Of a stretch of DNA of 64,000 nt, positions 48,696-57,173 are shown one piece after another (the first letter of the stretch is position 1; each line of letters begins with the position of its first letter). Both the position numbers and the translations under genes were made by a program. The stretch comes from RSA11 sp036564135 (GTDB taxonomy: Bacteria; Actinomycetota; Thermoleophilia; Solirubrobacterales; 70-9). The stretch is taken from contig DATCLC010000119.1 in assembly GCA_036564135.1 (NCBI GenBank), forward strand, positions 32,518 through 96,517, read 5' to 3'. The notes beneath the pieces are model-generated. The model ran no database searches and was not told where the DNA came from. It was given only the letters and a program-made list of their open reading frames with translations.

Positions 48696-50366
48696 CTAGA
48701 CGAGCTCGCGTTTGAGGATCTTGCCGGTGGCGTTGCGCGGCAGCTCGTCGAGGAACTCGACGTCGCGCGGCACCTTGTAGGCGGCGAGGTTCTCCTTGAC
48801 GTAGCGCTTGACCTCGTCCGCGGTCCACTCGGCGCCGTCGTTCAGCACGATCACCGCCTTGAGGCGTTGGCCGAACTCCTCGTCGTCCACGCCCACGACC
48901 GCGACCTCCTTGACGGCATCGTGGCCCGCGAGCAAATCCTCGACCTCGCGCGGGAAGACGTTCTCGCCGCCGGAGACGATCATCTCGTCGTCGCGGCCGT
49001 CGATGAAGAGGCGCCCGTCCTCGTCGAGGTGACCCACGTCCCCCGAGGAGAGCAGGCCGTCGATCACGTCCTTGTTGCCGCCGTCGGTGTAGCCCTCCAT
49101 CCGCATCTCGTTGCCGACGAAGATGCGGCCGGTCTCGCCCGGCGGGACCGGCTTGCCGTGCGCGTCAAAGATCGCGAGCCGCGTGCCGTGCGGCGGGCGC
49201 CCGGCGGTGCCGGGCGCGGCGCGCAGGTCCTCGGGCGTCGCGATCGTCGCCCAGGCGACCTCGGTCGAACCGTAGAGGTTGTAGAGGTTGTCGCCGAAGG
49301 TGTCCATCCAGCGCGTCGCCAGCGGGCCCGGGAGCGCGGAGCCGCTCGCTGCGGTGACCCGTAGCGAGGAGGTGTCGTTCGCGGCGATCGTCGCCTCGGG
49401 CAGCTCGAGGATCCGCTGCATCATCACGGGCACGACGACGAGCGCCTCGGCGCGGTTCTCCGCGATCATCCGCAGCGTCGCCTCGGGATCGAACTTGCGG
49501 CGCAGCACGTAGGTCGAGCCGAGCGAGAGGCCTATCGAGAAGTGCAAGAAGCCCCAGGAGTGGAACAGGGGCGCAGCGATCACCGTGCGCTCGCGGGAGC
49601 GCAGCGGAATGCGATCCAGCAGCGCAGCGATCGGCGAGAGCGTCGCCGGCTGGGTGCGGCGCGCGCCCTTGGGCGCGCCGGTCGTCCCGGAGGTGAGGAT
49701 GATGAAGTTGCTGCGGCGCTCAGGCGGCTCGAGGTCCGAGTCGTCGGGCTCGGACTCGATCAGGCTCTCGAGCGACGGGTCGCCGGTTTCCTCGCCCTCC
49801 TCCCCCCAGGCTACGAAGCGCACCAGGTCGCCCTCGACGCGGGAGAGCAGGCCGGCGAACTCGCCGTCGTAGATCAGTGCCCGGGGCCCCTCCTCCCGGA
49901 CCACGCCCGCGAGCTGCGGCCCGCTGAACATCGTGTTCATCATCAGCGCGTTGGCGCCGAGCTTGGCGATCGCGAGCACGGCTTCGATGAAGCCGCGGTG
50001 GTTGCGCGCGAGGATCGCGACGCCGTCGCCGGCGCGAACGCCCGCGCGCGCGAGCGCCCTTGCGAGGCGGTTCGTGCGGCTGTGCACCTGCGCGAACGTG
50101 AGCGTCCCGGCCTCGTCGATCACCATCGGCTCGTCCGGGTAGCGCAGCGCGCACATCGTCACGCCCGCGGCGGGCGACGCGCCCCAGCGCCGCAGCTCGC
50201 GCGCCACCTGGAGCGCGACGTCCGGGCGCATGGGTCGCACGATCCCCGCCTCGGTGAGCACCTTCAGGTTGAAAGGCACATCGGGAAGGGCGCCGAGCGA
50301 TCCGACCTGGATGTGCTGGGCCCGCTCGAGGACCGGCCGGGCGGCCCCTTTCAACCTCTCTCTCAT
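48696..50366 (-). CDS. AMP-forming acyl-CoA synthetase/ligase
   Basis: 556 residues, ANL superfamily. P-loop ILTSGTTGAPKGARR, core motif NLYGSTEVAW, SGDVGHLDEDGRLFIDGRDDEMIVSGGENVFPREVE, and the C-terminal Lys in LPRNATGKILKREL that is essential for adenylation. It activates a carboxylic acid (medium or long chain likely) as acyl-AMP and then acyl-CoA. The acid is unknown. ATG 50366 is preceded by TAGGGT at 7 nt, so it is probably leaderless. It sits between ispF and cysS without functional relation. Confidence 0.92.
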   Translation of the reverse strand: MRERLKGAARPVLERAQHIQVGSLGALPDVPFNLKVLTEAGIVRPMRPDVALQVARELRRWGASPAAGVTMCALRYPDEPMVIDEAGTLTFAQVHSRTNRLARALARAGVRAGDGVAILARNHRGFIEAVLAIAKLGANALMMNTMFSGPQLAGVVREEGPRALIYDGEFAGLLSRVEGDLVRFVAWGEEGEETGDPSLESLIESEPDDSDLEPPERRSNFIILTSGTTGAPKGARRTQPATLSPIAALLDRIPLRSRERTVIAAPLFHSWGFLHFSIGLSLGSTYVLRRKFDPEATLRMIAENRAEALVVVPVMMQRILELPEATIAANDTSSLRVTAASGSALPGPLATRWMDTFGDNLYNLYGSTEVAWATIATPEDLRAAPGTAGRPPHGTRLAIFDAHGKPVPPGETGRIFVGNEMRMEGYTDGGNKDVIDGLLSSGDVGHLDEDGRLFIDGRDDEMIVSGGENVFPREVEDLLAGHDAVKEVAVVGVDDEEFGQRLKAVIVLNDGAEWTADEVKRYVKENLAAYKVPRDVEFLDELPRNATGKILKRELV

Positions 50367-50373
50367 GGCCCGT

Positions 50374-50379
50374 ACCCTA
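50374..50379 (-). promoter_or_regulatory. -10 hexamer of the leaderless acyl-CoA synthetase gene
   Basis: TAGGGT on the minus strand, 7 nt before ATG 50366. Confidence 0.55.
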
Positions 50380-50402
50380 CCCAGCAGGGGCGGGCCTGAC
50401 CC

Positions 50403-50864
50403 TCACTCGACGTCGACGATCGCGACCGCGATACAGGCGATGCCCTCGCCGCGGCCGATCCACCCCATGCCCTCGTTCGTCGTCGCCTTGACGCTCACCG
50501 GGCTGCCGGTCGCCTCCGCCAGGATGCGTTCCATCCCGGCCCGGTACTCGCCGAGCCGCGGGCGCTCGCAGATCACGGTGGCGTCCACGTTGGTGACCGC
50601 CCCCGGAACCATCGCGACCGCCGTGCGCAGCAGCTCGACCGAATCGGCGTCGCGCCAGCGCTCGTCGTCCGGCGGGAAGTGCTGACCGATGTCGCCCAGG
50701 CCCGCAGCGCCGAGCACCGCGTCGGTGATCGCGTGCGCGACGACGTCGGCGTCCGAATGCCCGGCGAGCCCGAGCTCGTGCGGGATCTCGACGCCGCCCA
50801 GAACCAGCCGGCGGCCCTCCGCGAAGCGGTGGCTGTCGTACCCGACGCCGACCCGCGGGCTCAC
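50403..50864 (-). CDS. ispF: 2-C-methyl-D-erythritol 2,4-cyclodiphosphate synthase
   Basis: 153 residues. MEP-pathway enzyme of isoprenoid synthesis. VGVGYDSHRF holds the zinc Asp and His, LAGHSDADVVAHAITDAVLGAAGLGDIGQHFPP the third His and the substrate loop, and MVPGAVTNVDATVICERPRL and VKATTNEGMGWIGRGEGIAC complete the family. GTG 50864 overlaps the PHP phosphatase stop by 4 bp (GTGA). The partner ispD lies 5.5 kb away at 56418, separated by secreted-protein genes. Confidence 0.95.
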   Translation of the reverse strand: MSPRVGVGYDSHRFAEGRRLVLGGVEIPHELGLAGHSDADVVAHAITDAVLGAAGLGDIGQHFPPDDERWRDADSVELLRTAVAMVPGAVTNVDATVICERPRLGEYRAGMERILAEATGSPVSVKATTNEGMGWIGRGEGIACIAVAIVDVE

Positions 50865-51685
50865 CCGAGCTCCACCGTCCGGCGCTGGCGCTTCTCGAAG
50901 ACGGCGATCTCGTTCACGCCCCAGCCGCGCATCGTCTCCACGGCGCGGTCGTAGGCGTGACCGACCTCCTCCGGCAGGTGCGCGTCCGAGGAGAGGGCGA
51001 AGGTCGCGCCGGCCTCGACGCACATCTCGGCGAAGGCATCGGCCGGGTAGAGCTCGCCGATCGGCTTGCGATAACCCGCGGTCGAGACCTCGACGGCGAT
51101 GCCGCTCTCGGCGATCGCCTCCACCGCGCGCTCGTAGTAGAAGCGGGGGTCGCGGCTGGGCTTGGGCCTGTGGTCGCCCCAGTACTTGATCAGGTCAGGG
51201 TGGGCGAGGATGTCGTAGAGGCCGCTGCGCGCCGCGTCCGCCAGGCGCGTGAAGTACAGGTCCCAGAGGCGGTCGGGGTCGGGCACGTCGCGCCACGCGT
51301 CGAAGCGGTCGTAGTCGATGGACCCATAGTCGACGAAGTGCACGGAGCCGACCACGTAGTCGAAGGGATGCGCGTCGAGCACGTTGGCGATCCGGTCCTC
51401 GCTGCCGGGCACCCAGTCCATCTCGATCCCGAGCCGCAGAGGCGTTCCGGCGACGAACTCGCAGTAGGCCTCCAGATCGTCGACGGCGCTCTCCTTCCAG
51501 AACGGGTGATCCCAGATCTCCAGCGCGGTCGTGAAGCGGTGGATGTGCTCGGAGACGCCGATCTCCTCGACGCCGGCGGCCCGGGCCGCCTCCAGGTAGC
51601 GCTCGACGTTCTCCGCGGTGAAGTACTTCTCAGGCGTCGCGTCCGGATCATCCGGGCGCAGGTGGAGGTGGTAATCGGTGAGCAT
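50861..51685 (-). CDS. PHP-domain phosphatase (histidinol-phosphatase-like)
   Basis: 274 residues. The PHP metal motifs are MLTDYHLHLRPDD (H-x-H), GVSEHIHRF, LGIEMDWVPG, YVVGSVHFVD, ILAHPDLIKYWG and ALSSDAHLPEEVG. That is the full set of a trinuclear PHP phosphoesterase as in histidinol-phosphate phosphatase HisK/HisJ. No other histidine gene is near, so the substrate stays open. TACCCT lies 9 nt before ATG 51685. Followed by ispF with a 4-bp overlap. Confidence 0.88.
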   Translation of the reverse strand: MLTDYHLHLRPDDPDATPEKYFTAENVERYLEAARAAGVEEIGVSEHIHRFTTALEIWDHPFWKESAVDDLEAYCEFVAGTPLRLGIEMDWVPGSEDRIANVLDAHPFDYVVGSVHFVDYGSIDYDRFDAWRDVPDPDRLWDLYFTRLADAARSGLYDILAHPDLIKYWGDHRPKPSRDPRFYYERAVEAIAESGIAVEVSTAGYRKPIGELYPADAFAEMCVEAGATFALSSDAHLPEEVGHAYDRAVETMRGWGVNEIAVFEKRQRRTVELG

Positions 51686-51694
51686 CGCCCCAGC

Positions 51695-51700
51695 AGGGTA
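51695..51700 (-). promoter_or_regulatory. -10-like hexamer of the PHP-ispF operon
   Basis: TACCCT on the minus strand, 9 nt before ATG 51685. Confidence 0.4.
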
Positions 51701-51720
51701 CGCGAAGCCGCCTCCTCGTC

Positions 51721-51726
51721 TACATT
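51721..51726 (+). promoter_or_regulatory. -10 hexamer of a tiny leaderless gene
   Basis: TACATT, 7 nt before GTG 51734. Confidence 0.5.
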
Positions 51727-51733
51727 CCGCGGC

Positions 51734-51904
51734 GTGGGCGAGAAGCTACCCAGGACCGCGATCGACCTCGTGCTCCTGGCCGGGGCGTTCGCTCTCGGCA
51801 CGATCGTCGCCGAGCTCGCCGGGGCGGCGAACCTCGGGACGGCGATGACCTTCGGGCAGCTCGCGTTCGCCGCCGCGCTCGTCTTCGTGCTGCTGCGGCC
51901 CTAG
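51734..51904 (+). CDS. 56-residue two-helix membrane protein, unknown
   Basis: VGEKLPRTAIDLVLLAGAFA then LGTIVAELAGAANLG, and a second hydrophobic run ending FVLLRP. Two membrane helices joined by a short turn; no family recognised. The case for a gene is the TACATT box at 7 nt before GTG 51734, which fits the leaderless pattern of neighbours, and the coherent hydrophobic coding up to the TAG at 51902. It diverges from the PHP gene (48 bp between starts). Confidence 0.55.
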   Translation: MGEKLPRTAIDLVLLAGAFALGTIVAELAGAANLGTAMTFGQLAFAAALVFVLLRP

Positions 51905-52002
51905 CGCCGGCACTCGACGCCGGGGGCGCCAGGCGTTAGGTTTGCGCCGCACGCGATCAACGCCTCGGTCGGGGGCTTCGTCATGGAGGACGCAGGCCGG
52001 AC

Positions 52003-54762
52003 ATGAAGCAATTGCCTTGTGCGCTCGCGCTGGCGCTCGCCAGCTTGATGGTCACCGCGCAGGGAGCGGGCGCGCTGACGTTCACCGCCGGGATCTCGCC
52101 GGGGTCGATCGACCACGCGATCAGCCCCTCGGTCAACCCGCGCGCGGTCGCGTTCCGCGAGGTCACCGGCGATACGAACCCGGACATGCTCGTTGCGACC
52201 GAGGGCGCGAACGCCCTCACTTGGCGCTTCGGCCTGGGCACGGGCTCGTTCAGCGGTACCGCCTCCGTGAGCTACGGCGGCGCCCCCAGCGACGTCATCA
52301 CGGGTGAGTTCAGCGGTGATGGCGCCGTCTACGCGGCGCTTGCGAACCGCACGAGCGGCACGATCTCGACGGTCGGCGTGGGTCAGCTCGAGAGCGTCAC
52401 GATCCGCGACACGCTCACCCTGCCGGAGGGAACGGAGCCGTGGCGGCTTGCGAGCGGCGACTTCGACCGCGACGGCGACCTCGACCTCGTCTCCGTGAAC
52501 CAGGGCACCAACGACGCCGTCGTGCTGGCAAATGACGGTGACGGCAACTTCACGTTGGGCGAACCCGTCTCGCTTGGCGCGGCTCCCACGGACGTCGCCG
52601 TCGGCGACCTCAACGGTGACGGGCGCCTGGATCTGGCCGTGGCGGCGTCCGCCGCGAACCGCGTGCTGACCCTGCTCGGCGACGGGTCGGGCGGCTTCGC
52701 ATCGCCGCAGGAGCTGGAGGCGACGGCCGCGATCGCGGTCGACGTGGGCGACTTCAACGACGACGGGAATCGCGACCTCGCCGTCGCCCGGCGCAACGGC
52801 GCGTCCGGATCCGTGCAGCTCCTCGCCGGCGATGGCGGCGGATCTTTCACACCGCTTGCGACATCGACCTCGCCGAGCATGCCGAACGAGATCGTCGCCT
52901 TCGATCTCGACGCGGACGGCGACGACGACGTGGTCACCGCCAACGACGATGCCGAGGTCGCGGTGCACCTCGGCAACGGAGCGGGTGGCCTGGGCGCGGC
53001 GACGGCGCATGCCGTCAGCGGCGGCCAGATCGTCGACGTGACGGTCGCCGACCTCAACAACGACGGCCTCCCCGACCTCGGCAGCGCTGGCTCAGGCGGC
53101 ACGGTCAGCGCGCTGCTCGGCGACGGGTCGGGGACGCTCTTCGGCCGGCCGGGCAGCGTGTTCCCGCTTGGCACCGCGACCCCGTCCATCGGCGGCGGGC
53201 AGGCGCTCCGCCTCGGGCACGTCAACGACAACAGCGACGCGAACCTCGATGTGATCGCGGCCGGGAGCTCGCTCGGCGAGGCCGCCGCCGTTGTCCTCCC
53301 CGGCGCCGGAGACGGCACGCTGGGGCCGCCCACGGCGCACCTGATGGGAGCGTCGACGGGTGGCGCTCAGGTGACGATCGCGGTCGGCGATCTCAACGGC
53401 GACAACAACCTCGACGTGGCCACCGCCAACGCCACCGCCGACAACGTGACCGTGCGCTTCGGGAACGGGACCGGCGGCTTCGGCGCGGTGAGCACCTACC
53501 CCGCGGGCGACGGCGCGTTCTCGATCGCGCTGGGCGACTTCGACGAGGCCAACGGGCTCGACATCGCGGTGCTCTCCATCAACGACCAGGTCGTGACGGT
53601 GCGGCTCAACAACGGCAGCGGCGCGTTTGGGTCGTCTCAGACCTTCAGCGTGCCAGTGAACGCACGCCGAATCGAGGCCGCCGACCTCGACGGCGACGGC
53701 GACGACGATCTCGTCGCGCTGGTCGGGCTGATCGCGGGCACGGCGCGGCTCCAGACCTATGTGAGCGCGGGCAACGGCACGTTCTCGGCTGGCGATTTCG
53801 AGAACTTCCCCAATGCCAGCGGCGTAGGGGGTGATGTCGCGGTGGGAGACGTAAACGGCGACGGGGACCCCGACTTCGCGGTCGTTCAGGGCGGCCCCCT
53901 GATCACGATCGTGCCGGGCGCATCCGGGGCGAACCTGGGCAGCGCCACGAACCTCGACTCGCCCGTCAACGAGAATCCGGCCGCGGAGCTCGCGGACATG
54001 GACGGGGATTCCGACCCGGACCTCGTCGTGCCGCACAACTCCCAGAACTCGGTGTCCGTCCTTTTGAACGATGACGGCGCCTTCGTCCACGACGTCACGG
54101 TGCCCGCCAACGGCAATTTCGTCCGCGACGTCGCGGTCGGCGACATGAACAACGATGGGGACGCCGATCTCGTGACCTACAACCTCAACACCTCCAACCT
54201 CTCGGTGCTGAGGCAGGTGCAGCCGGATTCCGATCCGCCCGACACGCGCATCGAGGCTCATCCCGATCCCGTCACCGAGGACGCGACGCCGAGCTTCAGC
54301 TTCGCGTCGAACGAGATCGGGGCATCGTTCGAGTGCTCGATAGACAAGGGCGCCGCGAGCTTCGGATCGTGCAGCGGACCCGGGTTCCTGCACACGGCGT
54401 CGCAGCTCGCTGCCGGCGAGTGGACGTTCCGCGTGCGCGCGGTGGATCGCGCGGGCAACGTCGATCCCACGCCGGCGACGTTCGACTTCGAGGTGGCCGA
54501 CGTGGTGCCGCCGCAGACGAGGGTCATCAAGGCGAAGATCAACAAGCGCAAGCGCACAGCCCGCTTCCGCTTCGGCTCGAGCGAGCAGGGCTCCAGCTTC
54601 CGCTGCAAGCTCGACAAGCAGAAGTTCCGGCCGTGCTCCTCGCCGAAGGCCTACCGCAAGCTGAAGCCCGGCCGCCACGTCTTCCGGGTGGCCGCAATCG
54701 ACCCCGCCGGCAACCGGGACGCCAGCCCGGCGCGCAAGCGCTTCCGCATCCCCAAGCGCTGA
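52003..54762 (+). CDS. Large secreted FG-GAP/VCBS-repeat protein
   Basis: 919 residues. A signal peptide (about 1-25, ending AQGAGALT) is followed by some twelve beta-propeller-type repeats of about 50-60 residues. Each carries a calcium-binding D-x-D/N-x-D-G core, for example DFDRDGDLDLVSV, DLNGDGRLDLAVA, DFNDDGNRDLAVA and DMDGDSDPDLVVP. Residues about 730-919 hold two immunoglobulin-like domains with paired cysteines (ASFECSIDKG, SSFRCKLDKQKFRPC). An integrin-alpha-like adhesion role outside the cell is plausible. No enzyme motif. It is convergent with a secreted beta-helix protein, with a strong hairpin between them. Confidence 0.88.
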   Translation: MKQLPCALALALASLMVTAQGAGALTFTAGISPGSIDHAISPSVNPRAVAFREVTGDTNPDMLVATEGANALTWRFGLGTGSFSGTASVSYGGAPSDVITGEFSGDGAVYAALANRTSGTISTVGVGQLESVTIRDTLTLPEGTEPWRLASGDFDRDGDLDLVSVNQGTNDAVVLANDGDGNFTLGEPVSLGAAPTDVAVGDLNGDGRLDLAVAASAANRVLTLLGDGSGGFASPQELEATAAIAVDVGDFNDDGNRDLAVARRNGASGSVQLLAGDGGGSFTPLATSTSPSMPNEIVAFDLDADGDDDVVTANDDAEVAVHLGNGAGGLGAATAHAVSGGQIVDVTVADLNNDGLPDLGSAGSGGTVSALLGDGSGTLFGRPGSVFPLGTATPSIGGGQALRLGHVNDNSDANLDVIAAGSSLGEAAAVVLPGAGDGTLGPPTAHLMGASTGGAQVTIAVGDLNGDNNLDVATANATADNVTVRFGNGTGGFGAVSTYPAGDGAFSIALGDFDEANGLDIAVLSINDQVVTVRLNNGSGAFGSSQTFSVPVNARRIEAADLDGDGDDDLVALVGLIAGTARLQTYVSAGNGTFSAGDFENFPNASGVGGDVAVGDVNGDGDPDFAVVQGGPLITIVPGASGANLGSATNLDSPVNENPAAELADMDGDSDPDLVVPHNSQNSVSVLLNDDGAFVHDVTVPANGNFVRDVAVGDMNNDGDADLVTYNLNTSNLSVLRQVQPDSDPPDTRIEAHPDPVTEDATPSFSFASNEIGASFECSIDKGAASFGSCSGPGFLHTASQLAAGEWTFRVRAVDRAGNVDPTPATFDFEVADVVPPQTRVIKAKINKRKRTARFRFGSSEQGSSFRCKLDKQKFRPCSSPKAYRKLKPGRHVFRVAAIDPAGNRDASPARKRFRIPKR

Positions 54763-54783
54763 ACGGGCGCGCCCAACGGCTTC

Positions 54784-54810
54784 GCCCGCGGGCCCAGCGC
54801 GCCCGCGGGC
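54784..54810. terminator. Bidirectional hairpin between two secreted-protein genes
   Basis: GCCCGCGGGC occurs twice (54784-54793 and 54801-54810) and is its own complement, giving a 10-bp stem with a 7-nt loop between the converging genes. Confidence 0.65.
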
Positions 54811-54821
54811 GCGGGCACCGG

Positions 54822-56297
54822 CTATCGCGACGCGTCCCGCAGCGCGCCCGGCTGGTTGAAGTTCGACTTGTCGGCGCAGCGATTGCGCTGCTTGACCGCG
54901 ATCGTGCCGGAGTTCGCGCAGTCGCGCCGGTTGCCGGAAGCGCGGTTGCGGCGCAGGACGGTGTCGGTACCCAGGTTCTCGATGCCGTCAGCCTTGTTCT
55001 TCTGCGCAACGTTGCCGATCAGCCGGTTGCCGGTGTACGTGGAGACCTCGAAGCCGTCTTCGTGGTTCTTGCGGGCGACGTTGTCTTCGATGAGGTTCTC
55101 ATCGCCGAGGATGTAGAAGCCATCGCCACCGGCGCCGATCGCCTTGTTGCGCTTGAAGGTCACGTTGCCGGCGTCAAGGGTGAACGCTTCCTCGTGCTCC
55201 CAGCCCACGTCGCGCGCGGTGTTGTTGACAACTCGTCCGCCGTTGGGGAGATAGAGGTAGAACCCCATACCGGACGCGTTGACCACCTGGTTCCCCTGGA
55301 TCAACGGGACTCCCGGCCCGCCGACGTACACATAGAAACCATCGGCGTGGTTCGCGAGATGGCGGGCGACGTTGTTCTTGACCTCAACTTTCGCGCACGC
55401 AACGCTGCAGTAGATCTCGAACCCATCCTCGGTGCCGTTCGAGATCCGGTTACCGATCGCCTTCGGGTTGCGACCCGACATATAGAAGCCGTGATAGCAG
55501 GCGCTTGCCAGGTTGCCTTGCGCCCGCATGCGATCACCCTCGAGGTAGTAGCAGTAGTCCCAGCCACCCACGCCGCGGTTGCGCAGAACCTTGGCGTCGT
55601 TGCCCCCGTGCACATACACGAAGGTGCTCCCCGTGCTGGCGAACCGGTTGCCCTCCACCCTGGCGTTATCGCCCTGGATCTCAACCCCCTCGCCGTCCTC
55701 GCAGCTGCGGATCTTGTTGCTGCCCACCACGGCGCCGTCCCCGACGATGCTGATGCAGTCTTGGTTCGTCAGCCGGATCGTGCTGCGTATCACGCGGGCG
55801 TTGTTGCCAATGATCTCCACGCCGTTGAAGCCGCAGGCGCTCAACGTCGAACGCCGCACTTGGGCTCGGTTCCCGGAGGAGAAGAAGCAGTTGCCGCCCG
55901 AATAGCCCGTGAACCGCACCTTGCTGGCCACGCAGCGATCGCTCGCGTTGCAGTTGATCCCCAAACCGTGGCGGAGCTCCAGGTTGGCGATGCGCACCCT
56001 GTTCGCGTTGATGTTGAACTGGTGGTTGTTGCCGACGCCCTCGACGAAGCCGTCCACGACCACGCCGGGCTTCACGCCCTTGATCACAAGCCGCGGGGTC
56101 GAGACGGTCACGTGCTCGATGTTGCGCTTCTTGGAGACCTCGATCGAGTCCCCGGGGTTCGCGGCGTCAACCGCCGCCTGAATCGTCGGGTACTGCTTGG
56201 GCACCTTACGCACTGCGCCCTGTGCACTTGCGCTGACGAGCAGCAGCGAGAGCGTCGCCGCCGCAAGAACCGTGACGAAACCACGTGAACCGCACAT
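54822..56297 (-). CDS. Secreted right-handed beta-helix protein
   Basis: 491 residues. Signal peptide 1-28 (cleaved near AQG-AVR). VPKQYPTIQAAVDAANPGDSIEV is the usual cap of pectate-lyase-like beta-helix proteins. It is followed by about fifteen 20-25-residue coils with N-x-A/G-x-x-N ladders (IEDNVARKNHEDGFEVS, VLRRNRASGNRRDC). Many cysteines suggest disulfides. A parallel beta-helix of the NosD/polysaccharide-lyase kind; no catalytic residues can be named. GGGAGGA lies before the ATG. It is the convergent neighbour of the VCBS protein; both may act on or bind surface glycans. GC content looks slightly lower than nearby. Confidence 0.87.
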   Translation of the reverse strand: MCGSRGFVTVLAAATLSLLLVSASAQGAVRKVPKQYPTIQAAVDAANPGDSIEVSKKRNIEHVTVSTPRLVIKGVKPGVVVDGFVEGVGNNHQFNINANRVRIANLELRHGLGINCNASDRCVASKVRFTGYSGGNCFFSSGNRAQVRRSTLSACGFNGVEIIGNNARVIRSTIRLTNQDCISIVGDGAVVGSNKIRSCEDGEGVEIQGDNARVEGNRFASTGSTFVYVHGGNDAKVLRNRGVGGWDYCYYLEGDRMRAQGNLASACYHGFYMSGRNPKAIGNRISNGTEDGFEIYCSVACAKVEVKNNVARHLANHADGFYVYVGGPGVPLIQGNQVVNASGMGFYLYLPNGGRVVNNTARDVGWEHEEAFTLDAGNVTFKRNKAIGAGGDGFYILGDENLIEDNVARKNHEDGFEVSTYTGNRLIGNVAQKNKADGIENLGTDTVLRRNRASGNRRDCANSGTIAVKQRNRCADKSNFNQPGALRDASR

Positions 56298-56417
56298 GGG
56301 TTCCTCCCCAATCAGCTCGTGGTCACTCCCTGAAACCCAGACTCAAACCCCTCTGATCCCCAACGCCGCTGCGAGGCCATACAACCCGCAGCACCCGCCT
56401 CGCGCAAGACGCGCGCG

Positions 56418-57173
56418 TCAGCGCGTCAGCGTCTCGCGCTCGCGGAGCAGCGCCTCGATCAGGAACCGGTCCACGGGACGGGTGAGCTTGGGGTTCGGCT
56501 CGGCGACCGGGTAGACGCGCACGCGCCCGCCCGCAGCCTCGACCAAGCTGGCGTCGTCGGTGGCAGTCGCGAGGCGCTCGGTCGGCACGTCGAGCGCGGC
56601 GCGCAGGGCGTCCGCGCGGAAGGCCTGCGGGGTCTGGATCGCCCAGAACTCGCTGCGGTCGGGGGTCTCGACCACCTCGAGTTCCTCGCCGCGACAGCGC
56701 TTGATGGTGTCGATCACGGGCGCGGCGGCGACCAGCCCCGCGACCCCCGGGTCCTCGGCGAGCGCCGCGACGATGCCGTCGAAGAGCTCGGGCGAGGCGA
56801 GCGGCCGCGCGGCGTCGTGCACGACGGCGAACTCGCCCGCGGCGGCCGCGAGCGCGCGGGCGACGGATTCCGAGCGCGACGCCCCGCCGGGGACGACCGC
56901 GACGTCGTCGCCCGCCAGCTCCCGCAGCTCGTCGACGTGCGCAGGAGGCGCGGCGACCACGATCGCGTCGATCGCCTGGGCGCGCCGCACCGCGTCGAGC
57001 GACCAGGCCACGAGCGGCCGGCCGCCGATGGGCACCAGCGCTTTCGGGCCGCCGGCCCCAAGGCGAGACCCGGAGCCGGCGGCCGCGATGACGGCGGTTG
57101 CCCGCGTTCCGCTAAGCGGCCGCGGTGGAGCCGAAGCGCTCTTGGAGGAGGTTGTCGATGTACTCCTCCGCAC
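56418..57173 (-). CDS. ispD: 2-C-methyl-D-erythritol 4-phosphate cytidylyltransferase
   Basis: 251 residues as drawn. MEP-pathway enzyme making CDP-methylerythritol. ATAVIAAAGSGSRLGAGGPKALVPIGG is the CTP-binding signature; VHDAARPLASPELF, AAAPVIDTIKR and WAIQTPQAFRADALRAAL confirm the family. The start is a problem. Between the carD stop (57112) and the signature there is no ATG, GTG or TTG. The nearest codon is GTG 57173, which overlaps carD by 62 bp and adds about 25 Ser/Thr/Arg-rich residues. A rare start close to the carD stop, giving the usual length of about 228 residues, is the alternative. Confidence 0.88.
   Translation of the reverse strand: MRRSTSTTSSKSASAPPRPLSGTRATAVIAAAGSGSRLGAGGPKALVPIGGRPLVAWSLDAVRRAQAIDAIVVAAPPAHVDELRELAGDDVAVVPGGASRSESVARALAAAAGEFAVVHDAARPLASPELFDGIVAALAEDPGVAGLVAAAPVIDTIKRCRGEELEVVETPDRSEFWAIQTPQAFRADALRAALDVPTERLATATDDASLVEAAGGRVRVYPVAEPNPKLTRPVDRFLIEALLRERETLTR

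Noticed and set aside
54822..56297. Catalytic pectate lyase
   Set aside because: The beta-helix fold is clear, but no lyase or hydrolase active-site residues can be pointed out.
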